Positions 1-13,800 of a DNA stretch of 64,000 nucleotides are shown here, in pieces. The DNA is from Hypericum androsaemum. Lineage: Eukaryota; Streptophyta; Magnoliopsida; Malpighiales; Hypericaceae. Made by a program: the position numbers and the translations under genes. The stretch is taken from positions 10,804,308 through 10,868,307 of the forward strand of contig OZ023184.1 in NCBI GenBank assembly GCA_963995505.1, written 5' to 3'. A model generated the notes under the pieces. It was not told the origin of the DNA. It saw only the letters and a list, made by a program, of their open reading frames with translations, and made no database searches. The first letter of the stretch is position 1, and the number at the start of each line of letters is the position of its first letter.

Positions 1-3000
1 TCTTGCCTTTTCTTACCTTTTCTTGCCTTATCTTTCCTTTTCTTTCTTTATCTTGCATTTTCTTACCTTTTCATTCCTTTTTTTGCCTTTTCTTGCCATG
101 TCTTTCCTTTTTTTTTCCTTTTCTTCCCTTTTGCTTGCCTTTCCTTGCCTTATCTTGCCTTTTCTTACCTTTTCATGCCATTTCTTACCTTTTCTTGCCT
201 TTTTCTTGCCTTTCCTTGCCTTTTCTTTCCTTTTTCTGCCCTTCCTTGCCTTTTCTTGCCTTATCTTACCTTTTCTTCCCTTTTCTTGCCTTTTCCTTCA
301 TTTTCTTGCCTTTCCTTACCTTTGCCTTCCTTTTCTTGCCTTTTCTTTCCTTTTCCTTCATTTTCTTGCCTTTTCTTGCCTTTTCCTTTCCTTTTCTTGC
401 CTGATCATGCCTTTTCTTTCCTTTTGTTGCCCTATCTTGCCTTTCCTTCCCTTTTCTTGCCTTATCTTGCCTTATCTTGCCTTTTCCTTGCCTTATCTTA
501 CCTTGTCTGGCCTTTTCTTGCCTTTTCAATCCTTATCTTTCCATTTCATTCTTTTCCTTGCCGTTTCTTTCCTTTTCTTTCCTTTTCTTGCCTTTTCTTT
601 CTTTTTCTTGCCTTTTCTTTCCTTTTCTTGCTTTTTCTTGCCTTTTCTTGCCTTATCATTCCTTTTCATACCTTTTCTTGCCTTTTCATTTCCTTTTCCG
701 TGCCTTTTCTTTCCTTATCTTGATTTATATTGCCTTTTCCTTACCTTTTGTTTCCCTTTCTTGCCTTATCTTGCCTTTTCTTGCCTTTTCATTACTTTTC
801 TTGCCTTATCTTTCCTTTTCTTGCCTTTTCATTACTTTTCTTGCCTTTTCATGCCTTTTCCATGCCTTTTCTTGCCTTTTCCATGCCTTTTCATACCTTT
901 TTCTTGCCACTTTCTCGCCTTTTCTTGCCTTTTCATACCTTTTTCTTGCCACTTTCTCGCCTTTTCTTGCCTTTTCTTAGATTTTCATGCCTTTTCTTTC
1001 CTTTTCTTTCCTTTTTCTTGCCTTTTCTTGCCTTTTCCATGCCTTTTCAAGCCTTTTCCATGCCTTTTCTTTCCTTTTCTTGCCTTTTCCATGCTTTTTC
1101 CTTCCTTTTTCTTGCCATTTCATGCCTTTTCCATGCCTTTTCTTTCCTTATCTTGCCTTTTTTTGCCCTTTCTTGCCTTAACATGCCTTTTCTTATCTTT
1201 TCTTGCCTTTTCCTTTCCTTTTCATGCATTTTCCTTGCCGTTTCTTGCCTTTTCTTGCCTTATCTTTGCTTTTCTTGCCTTATCTAGAATTTTCTTGCCT
1301 TTTCCATTCCCTTTATTTCCTTTTCTTTCCTTTTCAAGCCTTTCCTTGCCTTATCCTTCCTTTTTTTGCCTTTTCATGCCTTTTCCATGCATTTCCTTAC
1401 CTTTTCATGCCTTTTCTTTTCTTTCCTTTTCCTTCCTTATCTTTCCTTTTCTTGTCTTTCCTTGCCTTATCTTGCCTTTTCTTGCCTTTTCTTACCTTAA
1501 CTTCCCTTATCTTGCGTTTTTGTGCCTTATCTTGCCTTTTCTTATCTTATCTTGCCTCTTCTTGCCTTATCTTACCTTTTCTTGCCTTATCTTGCCTTTT
1601 CATTCCTTATCATGCCTTATCTTGCCTTTTCTTTCCTTTTCTTACATTTTCTTTCCTTATCTTGCCATTTCTTGCCTTTTCCTTGCCTTTTCTTTCCTTT
1701 TCTTGCCTTTTCTTGCCTCATCTTTCATTTCATTTCCTTTCTTTGCCTTTCCTTCCCTTTCCTTGCCTTATCTTTCTTTTCTTTCCTTTTCCTTGCATTT
1801 TGTTCCTTTTCTTGCCTTTTCATGCCCTTTCCATGCATTTTCTTTCCTTTTCTTGCCTTTTTATGCCTTTTCCATGCCTTTTCTATTATTTTCTATTATT
1901 TTCTTGCCTTTTCCTTGTCGTTTCTTGCCTTTCCTTGCCTTTTCTTGCCTTTTCTTACCTTTTCTTGCCTTATCTTTCCTTTTCTTGCCTTATCTTTCCT
2001 TTTCTTTCTTTATCTTGCATTTTCTTATCTTTTCATTCCTTTTTTTGCCTTTTCTTGCCGTGTCTTTCCTTTTTTTGCCTTTTCTTCCCTTTTCCTTGCC
2101 TTTCCTTGCCTTATCTTGCCTTTTCTTACCTTTTCATGCCATTTCTTACCTTTTGTTGCCTTTTTCTTGCGTTTCCTTGCCTTTTCTTTCCTTTTTCTTG
2201 CCTTATCTTACCTTTTCTGCCCTTTTCTTGCCTTTTCCTTCCTTTTCTTGCCTTTTCTTTCCTTTTCCTTCATTTTCTGGCCTTTCCTTGTCTTTGCCTT
2301 CCTTTTCTTGCCTTTTCTTTCCTTTTCCTTCATTTTCTTGCCTTTTCTTGCCTTTTCCTTTCCTTTTCTTGCCTGATCATGCCTTTTCTTTCCTTTTGTT
2401 GCCCTATCTTGCCTTTCCTTCCCTTTTCTTGCCTTATCTTGCCTTATCTTGCCTTTTCCTTGCCTTATCTTACCTTGTCTGGCCTTTTCTTGCCTTTTCA
2501 ATCCTTATCTTTCCATTTCATTGCTTTTCCTTGCCGTTTCTTTCCTTTTCTTGCCTTTTCTTTCTTTTTCTTGCCTTTTCTTTCCTTTTCTTGCATTTTC
2601 TTGCCTTTTCTTGCCTTATCATTCCTTTTCATACCTTTTCTTGCCTTTTCATTTCCTTTTCCGTGCCTTTTCTTTCCTTATCTTGATTTATATTGCCTTT
2701 TCCTTACCTTTTGTTTCCCTTTCTTGCCTTATCTTGCCTTTTCTTGCCTTTTCATTACTTTTCTTGCCTTATCTTTCCTTTTCTTGCCTTTTCATTACTT
2801 TTCTTGCCTTTTCATGCCTTTTCCATGCCTTTTCTTGCCTTTTCTTTCCTTTTCTTTGCCTTTTCCATGCCTTTTCATACCTTTTTCTTGCCACTTTCTC
2901 GCCTTTTCTTGCCTTTTCATACCTTTTTCTTGCCACTTTCTCGCCTTTTCTTGCCTTTTCTTGGATTTTCATGCCTTTTCTTTCCTTTTCTTTCCTTTTT

Positions 3001-3490
3001 CTTGCCTTTTCTTGCCTTTTCCATGCCTTTTCAAGCCTTTTCCATGCCTTTTCTTTCCTTTTCTTGCCTTTTCCATGCTTTTTCCTTCCTTTTTCTTGCC
3101 TTTTCTTGCCATTTCATGCCTTTTCCATGCCTTTTCTTTCCTTATCTTGCCTTTTTTTTCCCTTTCTTGCCTTAACGTGCCTTTTCTTATCTTTTCTTGC
3201 CTTTTCCTTTCCTTTTCATGCATTTTCCTTGCCGTTTCTTGCCTTTTCTTGCCTTATCTTTGCTTTTCTTGCCTTATCTAGAATTTTCTTGCCTTTTCCA
3301 TTCCCTTTATTTCCTTTTCTTTCCTTTTCAAGCCTTTCCTTGCCTTATCCTTCCTTTTTTTGCCTTTTCATGCCTTTTCCATGCATTTCCTTACCTTTTC
3401 ATGCCTTTTCTTTTCTTTCCTTTTCCTTCCTTATCTTTCCTTTTCTTGTCTTTCCTTGCCTTATCTTGCCTTTTCTTCCCTTTTCTAGAC
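1..3490. repeat. Higher-order duplication, about 1.97 kb spacing
   Basis: Roughly 1-1500 recurs at roughly 1962-3490. Rare variants mark the match: the GCCTGATCATGCC string at 399 recurs at 2371 (offset 1972), a TCTTTCTTTA string at 41 recurs at 2003 (offset 1962), and TATCTAGAAT at 1281 recurs at 3275 (offset 1994). The order of dozens of unit variants is the same between these anchors, with small indels causing the drift. Boundaries are approximate because the background is itself repetitive. Confidence 0.85.
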
Positions 3491-4739
3491 TTAACTTACC
3501 TTTTCTTGCCTTTTTATGCCTTATCTTTCTTTTTCTTACCTTATCTTGCATTTTCTTGCCTTATCTTGCCTTTTCATTACTTATCTTGCCTTTTCTTTTC
3601 TTTTCTTGCCTTTTCCTTGCCTTTTCTTTCCTTATCTTGCCTTTTCTTTCCTATTCTTGCCTTTTCTTGCCTCATCTTTCATTTTCTTTCCTTTTCCTTG
3701 CCTTTTCCCTGCCCATTATTCCTTTTCTTGCCTTTTCATGCCTTTTCTTGCCTTATCTTCCCTTTTCTTGCCTTTTCATGCCTTTTCCATGCCTTTTCTT
3801 GCCTTTTCATTTCTTTTTTGTCTTTTCTTGCGTTTTCTATCATTTTCTTGCCTTTTCCTTGCCTTTGCCTACCTTTTCCTGCCTTTTCTTTCCTTTTCTT
3901 GCATTTTCTTGCCTTTTCTTTCCTTTTCTTGTCTTTTTCCTTTTCCTTGCCTTTTCTTGCCTTTTCCTTACCTTATCTTTCATTTTCTTATCTTTTCTTG
4001 CCTTTTCTTTGCCCTTTCATGCCTTTTCCATGCCTTTTCTTTCCTTATCTTGCCTTATCTTGCCTTTTCTTGCCTTATCTTGCCTTTTCCTTTCATTTTC
4101 TTGCCTTTTCATGCCTTTTCCTTGCCTTTTCTTGCCTTTTCTTACCTTTTCTTTCCTTTTCTTGCATTTTCCTTGCATTTTCTTGCCTTTTCTAACCTTA
4201 TCTTTCCTTTTCTTTCCTTATCTTGCTTTTTTTTGCCTTTTCCTATCTTATCTTGCCTTTTCCTTGCCTTTTCTTTTCTTTTTTTCCTTTTCTTGCCTTT
4301 TCAAGCCATTCCTTGCCTTATCTTTTCTTTTCTTGCCTTTTCATGCCTTTTCCATGTTTTTCCTCGCCTTTTCTTTTCTTTTCCTTCCTTATCTTTTCTT
4401 TTCTTGTCTTTTCTTGCCTTATCATGCCTTTTCTTGCCTTTTCTTGCCGTTACTTACCTTTTCTTTCCTTTTCTTGCCTTTTCTTTCCTTTTCTTGCCTT
4501 TTATAGACTTTTCTTGACTTTTCTTTCCTTTTCATGCCTTTTCCTTGCATTTTCTTGTCTTTTCCTTGCCTTTCCTTTCCTTTTCTTGCCTTTTCCTTGC
4601 TTTTTCTTGCCTTTTCTTGCCTTTCCATGCCTTTTCTTGCCTTTTCCTACCTTATCTTTCCTTTTCTTGTTTTTCCTTGCCTTTTCTTTCCTTTTCTTGC
4701 ATTATCTGTCCTTTTCATCTCTTTTCTTGCCTTTTCTTT

Positions 4740-6310
4740 CCTTTTCTTGCCTTTACTTACCTTTTCTTGCCTTTTCATTCCTTTTTTGCCTTTTCTTAAC
4801 TTTTCTTGACTTTTCTTGCCTTTTCATGCCTTTTCCTTACCTTTTCATGCCTTTTCCTTGCCTTTTCCTATCTTTTTCTTGCTTTTTCTTGCCTTTTCTT
4901 GCCTTATCTTTTCTTTTCTTTCCTTTTCTTATCTTTTCTTGCCTTTTCCTATCTTTTCTTGCCTTTTCCTTGCCTTTTCCAACCTTTTCTTTGCTTTTTA
5001 TTGCCTTTTCTTCCCTTTATTTCCTTTTCTTTCACTTTCTTGCCTTTTCTTGCGTTATCTTTCTTTTCTTTCCTTTTCTTATCTTTTCGTGCGTTTTCCA
5101 TGCCTTTTCTTGCCTTTTCCTTTCCTTTTCTTTCCTTTTCTTGCCTTTTCCTTCCCTTTTATTCCCTTTTCTTGTCTTTTCATGCCTTTTCTTGCCTTAG
5201 CTTTCCTTCTCTTTCCTTTTAATGCATTTTCCATGCCTTTTCTTGCCTTTTCCTACCATATCTTTCCTTTTCTTGCATTTCCTTGCCTTTTCTTGTCTTA
5301 TCTTTCCTTTTTTTTCCTTTTCTTACCTTAACTTGCCTTTTCATGCCTTATCTTGCCTTTTCTTATTTTATCTTGCCTCTTCTTGCCTTATTTTACCTTT
5401 TCTTGCCTTATCTTGCCTTTTCATTCCTTATCATGCCTTATCTTGCCTTTTCTTACCTTTTCTTTCCTTTTCTTTCCTTATCTGGCCGTTTCTTGCCTTT
5501 TCCTTGCCTTTTCTTTCATTTTCTTGCCTTTTCTTGCCTCATCTTTCATTTCCTTTTTTTTCTTACCTTTCCTTCCCTTTTCTTGCCTTATCTTGCTTTT
5601 TTTCCTTTTCCTTACATTTTCTTTCCTTTTCTTGCCTTATCTTTCCTTTTCTTGCCTTTTTATGCCTTTTCCATGCCTTTTCATGACTTTTTTTGCATTT
5701 TCCTTGCCTTTTCTTGCCCTATCTTGCCATTTCCTTGCATTTTCTTGCCTTATCTTACCTTATCTTTCCTTTTCTTCCCTTATCTTTCCTTTTCTTGCTT
5801 TATCTTGCATTTTCTTACCTTTTCATGCCTTTTCTTGCCTTTTCTTACCTTTTAATGCCTTTTTTTGCCTTTTCTTGCCACGTCTTTCCTTTTTTTGCCT
5901 TTTCTTGCCTTTTCCTGCTTTATCTTGCCTTTTCTTGCCTTTTCATGCCACTTCTTGCCTTTTGTTTCCTTTTGCTTGCATTTCCTTGCCTTTTCCTTGC
6001 CTTTTCCTGCCTTTTCTTGCCTTTTCCTTGCCTTTTCCTGCCTTATCTTGCCTTTTCTTGCCTTTTTCCTTGCCTTTTCCTGCCTTTTCTTCCCTTTTTC
6101 CTTGCCTTTCCTTGCCTTTTTCCTTGCCTTTTCCCGCCTTTTCTTTCCTTTTCCTTCCTTTTCTTGCCTTTTCTTCCCTTTTCTTGCCTTTGCCTGACTT
6201 TTCATGCCTTTTCCTTTCTTTTTCTTGCCTGATCATGCCTTTTCTTTCCTTTTGTTGCCTTATCTTTCCTTTTCTTGCCTCATCTTTGCAATTCTTTCCT
6301 TTTCTTGCCT
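4740..6310. repeat. Array module also present near 12550-14160 and 25110-26790
   Basis: The variant order here matches two later places. The CTTAGC string at 5196 recurs at 12981 and 25585, and CTTTGCAATT at about 6284 recurs at 14131 and 26765. The three copies differ by point changes and small indels. Between the first and second copies the preceding sequence differs, so modules have been reassembled rather than simply duplicated as one block. Confidence 0.75.
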
Positions 6311-7844
6311 TTCCTACCCTTTTCTTGCCTTATCTTGCCTTTACCTTGCCTTTCCTTCCCCTTTCTTGCCGTATCTTGCCCTATCTTTCCTTTTCCTTGC
6401 CTTTTTATTCCTTTTCCTTGCCTTATCTTGCCTTTTCAATCCTTATCTTGCCTTTACCTTGCCTTTCCTTCCCCTTTCTTGCCTTATCTTGCCTTTTCTT
6501 GCCTTTTTATTCCTTTTCCTTGCCTTTTCTTGCCTTTTCAATCCTTATCTTGCCTTTTCATTCCTTCTACCTGCCTTTTCTTGCCTTTTCATGCATTTTC
6601 TTTCCTTTTCTTGCCTTTTCTTTCCTTTTCTTACCTTTTCTTGCCTTTTCCTTGCCTTTTCATGCCTTTTCCATGCCTTTTCTTTCCTTTTCTTGCCTTA
6701 TCTGTCCTTTTCCTTACCTTTTCTTTCCTTTTCTGGCCTTATATTGCCTTTTTTTGGTCTTCCTTGCTTTTTCTTACCTTTTCTAGCCTTTTCATTACTT
6801 TTCTTGCCTTTTCTTACCTTTTCTTACCTTTTCCTTGCATTTTGTTACCTTTTCTTTCCTTTTCTTGCATTTTCTTGCCTTTTCTTGCCTTATCTTTCCT
6901 ATTCTTACATTTTCTTGCCTTTTCCTTGCCTTTTCCATCCCTTTTCTTTCCTTATTTTGCCTTATCTTGCCTTTTCCTTACATTTTCTTTCCTTTTCTTG
7001 CCTTATCCTGCCTTTTTCTTGCCTTTTCTTTCCTTTTTTTGCCTTTTCATTACTTTTCTTGCCTTATCTTTCCTTTTCTTGCCTTTTAATGCCTTTTCCA
7101 TGCCTTTTCTTGCCTTTACTTTTCTTGCCTTTTAATGCCTTTTTCATGCCTTTTCTTTCCTTTTTTTGCCTTTTCTTGGCTTATCTTTCCTTTTCTTGCC
7201 TTTCCTTGCCTTAAGCCTTATCTTGCCTTTTCCTTCCCTTATCTTTCCTTTTCTTGCCTTATCTTTCCTTTTCTTGCCTTTTCTTGCCTTATCTTTCCTT
7301 TTCTTGAATTTTCTTGCCTTTTCTTGCCTTATCTTACCTTTTCCTTGCCTTATCTTGCCTTTTCTTGCCTTTTCCTTGCCTTTTCTTACCCTTTCTTTTC
7401 TTTTCATGCCTTTTCTTGCCTTATCTTTCCTTTTCTTTCCTTATCTTGCCTTTTTTGCCTTTTCTTGCCATAAAGTGCCTTTTTTATATTTTCTTGCATT
7501 TTCCTTCCCTTTTCATGCATTTTCCTTGCTGTTTCATGCCTTTTCTTGCCTTTTCTTGCCTTATCTTTCCTTTTCTTACTTTATCTTGCCTTTTCTTACC
7601 TTTTCTTGCCTTTGTCTTACCTTTTCATGCCTTTTCCATGCCTTTTCTTTCCTTATCTTGCCTTTTCCTCGCTTTTCTTTCATTTTCTTGCCTTATCTAG
7701 CTTTTTCTGGCCTTTTCCTTGTCTTTTATTTCCTTTTCTTGCCTTTTCAAGCCTTTCCTTGCCTAATCTTCCCTTTTCTTGCCTTTTCATGCCTTTTCCA
7801 TGCCTTTTCTTGCCTTTTCTTACCTTTTCTTTCCTTTTCCTTCC

Positions 7845-10800
7845 TTATCTTTCCTTTTCTTCTCTTTCCTTTCCTTTTCTTGCCTTATCTTGCCTTTGTT
7901 TGCCTTATCTTTCATTTTCTTGCCTTATCTTTCCATTTCTTACCTTTTCTTTCCTTTTCTTAACTTTTCTTGCCTTTTTATGCCTTTTCTTGCCTTTTCC
8001 TTGCCTTTTCTAACCTTTTCTTTCCTTTTCTTGCCATTTCCTTACTTTTTCTTGCCCTTTCCTTCCTTTTCTTGCCTTATCTTCCCTTTTTTTCCTTTTC
8101 TTCCCTTTTCATGCCTTTTCTTGCCTAATCTTTCCTTTTCTTGCCTTTTCATGTCTTTTCCATGCATTTTCTTGCCTTTTCTATCCTTTTCCTACCTTAT
8201 CTTTCCTTTTCTTATCGTTCCTTGCCTTTTCTTGCCTTTTCTTTCATTATCTTGCCTTTTCTTGCCTTTTCTTGCCTTTTCTTGCCTTATCTTACCTTAT
8301 CTTGCCTTTTCTCGCCTTTTCTCGCCTTTACTTACCTTTTCTTGCCTTTTCATTCCTTTTCTTGCCTTTTCTTAACTTTTTTTGAGTTTTCTTGCCTTTT
8401 CATGCCTTTTACTTGCCTTTTCTTACCTTTTCTTTCCTTTTCCCAGCTTTTTCTTGCCTTTTCTTGCTTTATCTTTTCTTTTCTTGCCTTTTCTTGTCTT
8501 ATCTTACCTTTTCTTATCCTTTCTTGCCTTTTCCTTGCCTTTTCATGCCTTTTCCTTCCTTATTCTTGCTTTTTATTGCCTTTTCTTTCCTTTTCTTGCC
8601 TTTTCTTGACTTTTCCTTGCCTTTTCCGTGCCTTTGCTTTCCTTTTCTTTTCTTTTCCTTGCCTTTTCTTTCCCTTTCTTGCCTTATCTTGCCTTTTCCC
8701 TACCTTTTATTTCCTTTTCTTGCCTTTTCATACCTTTTCCATGCCTTTTCTTTCCTTTTCATTCCTTTTCCTACCTTATCTTTCCTTTTCTTGTCTTTCT
8801 TTGCCTTTTCTTGCCTTATCTTGCCCTTTTTTGCCATATCTTACCTTTTCTTGCCTTATCTTACCTTTTGTTGCCTTATCTTGCCTTTTCATTTCTTATC
8901 ATGCCATATCTTGCCTTTTCTTTCCTTTTCCTTGCCTTTTCTTGCCTTTTCCTGCCTTTTCTTTCCTTTTCCTTCCATTTTCTTTCTTTTTCTTGCCTTA
9001 TCTTTCCTTTTCTTGCCTTTTTATGCCTTTTCTATGACTTTTCTTTCCTTTTCTTTCCATTTCTTGCCATTTCCTTGCCATTTCTTGCCCTATCTTGCCA
9101 TTTCCTTGCATTTTCTTGCCTTATCTTTCCTTTTCTTGTCTTATCGTGCATTTTCTTGTCTTTCCTTGCCTTTTCTTGCTTTATCTTGCCTTTTCTTGCC
9201 TTATCTTACCTTAACATGCCTTTTCTTGCCTTTTCATGTCTGATCTTGCCTTTTCTTACCTTATATTGCCTTTTCTTACCTTATCTTACCTTTCCTTGCC
9301 TTATCCTACCTTTTCATTCCTTATCATGCCTTATCTTGCCTTTTCTTACCTTTTCTTGCCTTTTCATACCTTTTCCTTGCCTTTTCTTTCCTTTTCTTAA
9401 CTTTTCTTATCTCGTCTTTCATTTTCTTTCCTTTTCTTGCCTGTCCTTCCCTTTTCTTGCCTTATCTTGCCTTTTCTTTCCTTTTCCTTGCCTTTTCTTG
9501 CCATTTCCTGCCTTATCTTGCCTTTTCTCGCCTTTTCTTGCCTTATCTTTCCTTTTCTTTCCTTTTCTTGCCTTTTCTCGCCTTTTCTTTCCTTATGTTT
9601 CCTTTTCCTTTTTTTTCTTGCCTTTTTGTACCTTTTCCTTGACTTTTCTTTCCTTTTCTTGCCTTATCTTGCCTTTTCACGCCTGCTCCATGCCTTTTCT
9701 TGCATTTTCTTTCCTTTTCTTGCCTTTTCTTTCCTTTTCCTTGCCTTTTCTTGCCTTACCTTTACTTTTTTGCCTTTCCATGCCCTTTCTTGACTTATCT
9801 TGCCTTTTCTTGCCTTTTCCTTGCCTTTTCTTGCCTTATCTTACCTTTTCTTGCATCATCTTTCATTTTCTTTTCTTTCCTTCACTTTTCTTGCCTTATC
9901 TTGCCTTTTGTTGCCTTTTCCTTGCCCTTGTTTTTTCTTTTTCTTGCCTTTGCTTGCCTCATCTTTCCTTTTCTTGCCTATTCATTACTTTTCCTTGCCT
10001 TTTCTTGAATTTTCTATCATTTTCTTGCCTTTTCTTGCCTTTTCCTTGCCTTATCTTTCATTTTCTTACCTTTTCTTGCCTTATCTTGCCTCTTCTTGCC
10101 TTTTCCTTTCCATTTCTTGCCTTTTCATTACTTTTCTTGCCTTATCTTTAATTTTCTTGCCTTTTCATGCCATTTCCATGCCTTTTCTTTCCTTTTCTTT
10201 CCTTTTTCTTGCCTTTTCTTGCCTTATCTTTCCTTTTCTTGCCTTTCCTTGCATTTTCTTGCCTTATCTTTCCTTTTCTTGCCTTTTCCTTTCCTTTTCT
10301 AGCATTTTCTTGCCTTGTCCGTGTGTTTTCTTGTCTTTTCTTGCCTTTTCTTTCCTTTTCTTGCCTTTTCATGCCTTTTCCTTGCCTTTCCTTGCCTTTT
10401 CCTTGCCTTTTCTTACCTTTTCTTTCCTTTTCTTTCCTTTTCCTTGCTTTTTCTTGCCTTTTCTAACCTTATCTTTCCTTTTCTTTCCTTATCTTCCTTT
10501 TTTTGCCTTTTCTTATCTTATCTTGCCTTTTCTTTCCTTTTCATTCCTTATCTAGCCTTTTCTTGTCTTTTCCTTGCTTTTATTTCCTTTTCTTACCTTT
10601 TCAAGCCTTTCCTTGCGTTATCTTTCCTTTTCTTGCCTTTTCATGCCTTTTTCGTGCCTTTCCTTGCCTTTTCTTTCCTTTTCTTTCCTTTTACTTCCTT
10701 ATCTTCTCTTTTCTTGTCTTTTCTTATCTTTTCCATGCATTTTCTTACCTTTTCTTTCCTTTTCTTGACTTTTCCTTGCTTTTTCTTGCTTTTTCTTGCT

Positions 10801-13800
10801 TTTGCTTTCCAGTTCTTTCCTTTTCTTGCCTTTCCATGCCTTTTCTTGCTTTTGCTTTTCTTTTCTTTCCTTTTCTTGCATTATCTTTTCTTTTCTATCC
10901 TTTTCTTGCCTTATCTTGCCTTATCTTGCCTTATCTTTCCTTTTCTTGCCTTTTCCTTGCCTTTTCTTACCTTTACTTGCCTTTTCCTTGCTTTTTCTTG
11001 CCTTTTCCTGCCTTATCTTTCCTTTTCTTTCCTTTTTTTGCCTTTTCATGTCTTATCTTGCCTTTTCTTATCTTTTCTTGCCTTTTCCTGCCTTTTACTT
11101 ACTTTTTATTTCCTTTTCTTGCATTTTCTTGCATTTTCTTGCCTTCTCGTGCCTTTTCTTACCTTTTCTTATCTTTTCCTTGTCTTTTCATGCCTTGTCC
11201 ATGCCTTTTCTTTCCTTATCTTTCCTTTTCCTTGCCTTTTCTTTCCTTTTCTTGCCTTATCTTCCCTTTTCTTTCCTTTTCCTCGCCTTTTATTTCCCTT
11301 TCTTATCTTTTCATGCTTTTTCTTGCCTTATCTTTCCTTCTCTTGCCTTTTCATGCATTTTCCATGCCTTGTCCTTCCTTTTCTTGCCTTTTCTTTCCTT
11401 TTCCTACCTTATCTTTCATTTTCTACTCTTTCCTTGTCTTATCTTGCCTTTTCTTGCCTTTTCTTACCTTAACTTGCCTTATCTTGCCTTTTCGTGCCTT
11501 ATCTTGCCTTATCTTATCTTATCTTGCCTCTTCTTACCTTTTCTTGCCTTATCTTGCCTTTTCATTCCTTATCATGCCTTATCTTGCCTTTTCTTACCTG
11601 TTCTTTCCCTTTCTTACATTTTCTTTCCTTATCTTGCCGTTTCTTGCCTTTTCCTTACCTTTTCTTTCCTTTTCTTGCCTTTTCTTGCCTCATCTTTCAT
11701 TTCCTTTCATTTCTTTGCCTTTCCTTCCCTTTCCTTGCCTTATCTTGCTTTTCTTACCTTTTTCTTGCATTTTTTTCCTTTTCTTGCCTTTTCATTACCT
11801 TTCCATGCGTTTTCTTTCCTTTTTATGCCTTTTTCATGCCTTTTCTGTTCTTTTCTTGACTTTTCTTGCCTTTTCCTTGCCGTTTCTTGCCTTTCCTTTC
11901 CTTTTCTTACCTTTTCTTGCCTTTTCTTTCTTTTTCTTGCCTTTTCTTGCCTTTTCTTTCCTTTTCTTTCCTTTTCTTGTATTTTCTTGCCTTTTCTTGC
12001 CTTATCATTCCTTTTCATACCTTTTCTTGCCTTTTCGTTGCCTTTTCCGTGCCTTTTCTTTCCTTATCTTGCCTTATATTGCCTTTTCCTTACCTTTTGT
12101 TTTCCTTTCTTGCCTTATCTTGCCATTTCATTACTTTTCTTGCCTTATCTTTCCTTTTCTTTCCTTTTCATGCCTTTTCCATGCCTTTTCTTGCCTTTTC
12201 CATGCCTTTTCATACCTTTTTCTTGCCACTTTCTCGCCTTTTCTTGCCTTTTGTTGCATTTTCATGCCTTTTCGATGCCTTTTCTTTCCTTTTCTTGCCT
12301 TTTCCATGCTTTTTCCTTCCTTTTTCTTACCTTTTCTTGCCATTTCATGCCTTTTCCATGCCTTTTCTTGCCTTTTCTTTCCTTGTCTTACCTTTTTTGC
12401 CCTTTCTTGCCTTAACGTGCCTTTTCTTATCTTTTCTTGCCTTTTCCTTTCCTTTTCATGCCTTTTCCTTGTCGTTTCTTGCCTTTTCTTGCCTTATCTT
12501 TGCTTTTCTTGCCTTATCTAGAATTTTCTTGCATTTTCCATTCCTTTTATTGCCTTTACTTACCTTTTCTTGCCTTTTCTTGCCTTTTCATTCCTTTTTT
12601 TCCTTTTCTTAACTTTTCTTGCCTTTTCATGCCTTTTCCTTACCTTTCCATGCCTTTTCCTTGCCTTTTCTTACCTTTTCTTATCTTTTTCTTGCTTTTT
12701 CTTGCCTTTTCTTGCCTTATCTTTTCTTTTCTTGCCTTTTCTTATCGTTTCTTGCCTTTTCCAATCTTTTCTTGCCTTTTCCTTGCCTTTTCCAGCCTTT
12801 TCCTTGCTTTTTATTGCCTTTTCTTCCCTTTATTTCCTTTTCTTTCCTTTTCTTGCCTTATCTTTCCTTTTCTTATCTTTTCCTTATCTTTTCATGCCTT
12901 TTCCATGCCTTTTCCTTTCCTTTTCTTGCCTTTTCCTTGCCTTTTATTCCCTTTTCTTGTCTTTTCATGCCTTTTCTTGCCTTAGCTTTCCTTCTCTTGC
13001 CTTTTAATGCATTTTCCATGCCTTTTCTTGCCTTTTCTTTCCTTTTCCTACCATATCTTTCCTTTTCTTGCATTTCCTTGCCTTTTCTTGTCTTATCTTG
13101 CCTTTTCTCTCCTTTTCTTACCTTAACTTGCCTTATCTTGCCTTTTCATGCCATATCTTGCCTTTTCTTATCTTATCTTGCCTCTTCTTGCCTTATCTTA
13201 CCTTTTCTTGCCTTCTATTGCCTTTTCATTCCTTATCATGCCTTATCTTGCCTTTTCTTACCTTTTCTTTCCTTTTCTTTCCTTGTCTGGCCGTTTCTTG
13301 CCTTTTCCTTGCCTTTTCTTTCCTTTTCTTGCCTTTTCTTGCCTCATCTTTCATTTCCTTTTTTTTCTTACCTTTCCTTCCCTTTTCTTGCCTTATCTTG
13401 CCTTATCTTGCTTTTTTTTTCCTTTTCCTTACATTTTCTTTCCTTTTCTTGCCTTATCATTCCTTTTCTTGCCTTTTTATGCCTCTTCCATGCCTTTTCT
13501 TGCCTTTTCTTGACTTTTCTTGCATTTTCCTTGCCATTTCTTGCCCTATCTTACCATTTCCTTGCCTTTTCTTGTCCTATCTTACCTTATCTTTCCTTTT
13601 CTTCCCTTATCTTTCCTTTTCTTGCTTTATCTTGCATTTTCTTACCTTTTAATGCCTTTTCTTTCCTTTTCTTGCCTTTTAATGCCTTTTTTTGCCTTTT
13701 TCTTGCCATGTCTTTCCTTTTTTTGCCTTTCTTGCCTTTTCCTTGCCTTTTCTTGCTTTATATTTCCTTTTCTTGCCTTTTTATGCCATTTCTTGCCTTT

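Noticed and set aside
23..2686. 887-codon plus-strand frame, and similar frames throughout the satellite (for example 10503-12521, 2449-4506)
   Set aside because: All forward frames of the stop-free 10-bp unit encode the same decapeptide. Several overlapping frames are open at once, starts are arbitrary, and no domain is present.
4422..4628. Lys/Arg/Glu-rich reverse-strand frames of 60-150 codons in the satellite
   Set aside because: They are the reverse reading of the same unit and end wherever CCTTATCTTG units supply TAA.
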